The position numbers and the translations under genes were made by a program. DNA of 16,134 bases. Origin: Chloroflexota bacterium (GTDB lineage: Bacteria; Chloroflexota; Chloroflexia; JAMDCE01). This document shows, in pieces, positions 15,340 to 16,134 of this stretch. The stretch is from positions 1 through 16,134 of the forward strand of contig JAMDCE010000123.1 of NCBI GenBank assembly GCA_023489135.1, in the 5' to 3' direction. The notes below the pieces were generated by a model. It searched no databases and was not told the DNA's origin. It saw only the letters and a program-made list of their open reading frames with translations. The first letter of the stretch is position 1. Every line of letters starts with the position of its first letter.

Positions 15340-15726
15340 TTACAGAGCCTGGGGGTTCTTCTCGCCCTTCCAGAAGAAGGTCTGCGAGTAGCCAAAGGCT
15401 CCCTTTAGCAAGGCATAGGATTTCTGGCCATCCTCGGTCTTCCTGGTAAATAGCAGGTTCCGCGCGGCTACGCCATCCAGAATCTGCTCCAGCTTCTCGC
15501 GCGAGAGGCTGCTCCTGGCCGCGATTTCGTCCAAGGTGACGAAATCGAGCGGAATCGGTTTCAGGGGAACGTCGCAGAGGGCCCGGGCTTCCTCCTCGCT
15601 GAGATTATCCTTGAGTATCCGCTGGAGCAGTCCACTGCTGGGCGCGTGGTCGAGCCATCCCCACACCGCGTCGCTCCAAAGCAAAGCCAGTCGGGTGTAG
15701 ACGTCTTTTTCGGCCGTGTTCGGCAT
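15340..15726 (-). CDS. Winged-helix-like front half of the ferredoxin-like gene
   Basis: The 128-residue product is mainly helical. It has a probable winged-helix segment, PLDFVTLDEIAARSSLSREK then LEQILDGVAARNLLFTRK, ending in YALLKGAFGYSQTFFW. In related redox proteins, as I recall, such a domain precedes the Cys-rich and 4Fe-4S domains on one chain. Here the frame ends TAA, TAG and, four codons later, TGA, and then continues in the same frame as ferredoxin-like sequence. It may thus be the N-terminal part of a broken gene. Start ATG 15726 has GGGGGA 7 nt upstream; the longer open frame to 15792 would overlap the promoter and is rejected. Confidence 0.65.
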   Translation of the reverse strand: MPNTAEKDVYTRLALLWSDAVWGWLDHAPSSGLLQRILKDNLSEEEARALCDVPLKPIPLDFVTLDEIAARSSLSREKLEQILDGVAARNLLFTRKTEDGQKSYALLKGAFGYSQTFFWKGEKNPQAL

Positions 15727-15763
15727 AAGGTGGTCCCCCTTTTCAGCCTTAAGAGATGCTGCT

Positions 15764-15792
15764 AGTATACCTCTTTTGAGTCGTGGTGCCAA
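15764..15792 (-). promoter_or_regulatory. Sigma70 promoter of the ferredoxin-hypBA operon
   Basis: The minus strand has TTGGCA (15787-15792) and TATACT (15764-15769) separated by 17 bp. Transcription would start about 30 nt before ATG 15726. Its -35 lies within an inverted repeat, GTGCC (15786-15790) and GGCAC (15798-15802). Confidence 0.7.
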
Positions 15793-15814
15793 CGGGGGGC
15801 ACGTGGCCGCATCC

Positions 15815-15823
15815 TGGTATAAT
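15815..15823 (+). promoter_or_regulatory. Extended -10 promoter of the flavin reductase-like gene
   Basis: TGG followed by a perfect TATAAT (15818-15823) forms an extended -10 element, with no convincing -35. It faces away from the ferredoxin-hypBA promoter about 25 bp to its left, and both share the GTGCC/GGCAC inverted repeat between them. Confidence 0.6.
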
Positions 15824-15881
15824 GTGTTCCGCTCACGGCTCCGTTCGGAGTCGGTTAGTTCCAGCGTTATAGGAGTTAAAG

Positions 15882-16134
15882 ATGGAAGTCGATCCTGGCA
15901 AGGCCTTGGATTTCCTGGGCACCACGGTGGCGGTGATCTCCGTGGCGGAGGGAGACCGAAGAAACGTGATGAGCGCTACGAGGGTTACCTGTGTTGCCCC
16001 TAAGCCTTCTCTGGTCGCCGTGTCGGTGGCCAAAAGGCGCTATACCCACGACCTCATTCAGGATGCCGGCGAGTTCGTGGTCAACATCGCCAGTAGCAAA
16101 CAGGCCGATCTGGCGGCCAAAGCCGGCAGCGGAT
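15882..16134 (+). CDS. Flavin reductase-like domain protein (incomplete)
   Basis: The first 84 codons are visible before the window ends. The start ATG has AGGAG 6 nt upstream. The sequence shows the FMN-binding split-barrel pattern of the flavin reductase/High molecular weight phenol hydroxylase-component family. It reads TTVAVISVAEGDRRNVMSAT, then TCVAPKPSLVAVSVAKRRYT and HDLIQDAGEFVVNIASSKQ. Members bind FMN or FAD and reduce flavin with NAD(P)H, or act as stand-alone flavoproteins in anaerobes. It is divergent from the ferredoxin-hypBA operon, so a redox link is possible. The C-terminal half is not visible, so the substrate class cannot be judged. Confidence 0.85.
   Translation, partial: MEVDPGKALDFLGTTVAVISVAEGDRRNVMSATRVTCVAPKPSLVAVSVAKRRYTHDLIQDAGEFVVNIASSKQADLAAKAGSG

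Noticed and set aside
14515..15408. Plus-strand open frame of 297 codons
   Set aside because: It is antisense to hypB and the 4Fe-4S gene, whose motifs are unmistakable; no RBS or family seen.

Overview
The window reads as a piece of a high-GC bacterial chromosome with an AT-richer insert and a decayed mobile island. No 16S rRNA or other phylogenetic marker is present. The gene set suggests Chloroflexota or a similar anaerobic lineage: a YfhO-type membrane protein joined to a Wzx-type flippase, polyprenol-mannose synthase-like GT2, HypAB with a multi-cluster ferredoxin, and a recombinase family that resembles Chloroflexota integrases as I recall them. This assignment is inference.

Layout, left to right. 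(1) 1-1037: the start of an unidentified minus-strand gene and a complete glycerophosphodiester phosphodiesterase, followed by about 500 nt of mostly non-coding DNA with a possible BON-domain remnant. (2) 1557-3406: archease and RtcB, overlapping by 4 nt. This is an RNA-ligation pair with visibly lower GC than the rest of the window. Directly behind it lies the intact ribosome-binding site and first ~48 codons of ribonuclease J, cut off near 3603. (3) About 3600-6740: a genomic graveyard. It holds a tyrosine recombinase lacking its start and the part of the catalytic domain that carries the first catalytic Arg, and a small toxin-antitoxin-like pair with a palindrome over a consensus -35 box. 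It also holds an unrecognised broken ORF, an IS630-type transposase broken by a frameshift on an A7 run and a TGA, and the N-terminal domain of a second tyrosine recombinase. The last starts only 118 nt from the 3' end of a tRNA-Pro(CGG), as expected for an element integrated at a tRNA gene. (4) 6744-6818: the tRNA with its own promoter. (5) 6874-13291: a minus-strand surface-polysaccharide/glycolipid cluster, transcribed in the order GT2 polyprenol-phosphate mannosyltransferase, giant YfhO-flippase fusion, GT4 glycosyltransferase. (6) 13518-15726: a minus-strand ferredoxin-like protein, then hypB and hypA for nickel insertion into hydrogenase. The ferredoxin-like gene is split in one continuous frame by three stop codons. 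(7) From 15882: a divergent flavin-reductase-like gene running off the window.

How they fit together: GT2 would supply a polyprenol-linked sugar, the flippase domain would move lipid-linked sugars across the membrane, and the YfhO domain and GT4 enzyme would assemble or modify the glycan. HypA and HypB act together in Ni delivery. Archease activates RtcB, and the adjacent RNase J fragment hints that an RNA-repair/processing operon was broken by the island's arrival or decay.
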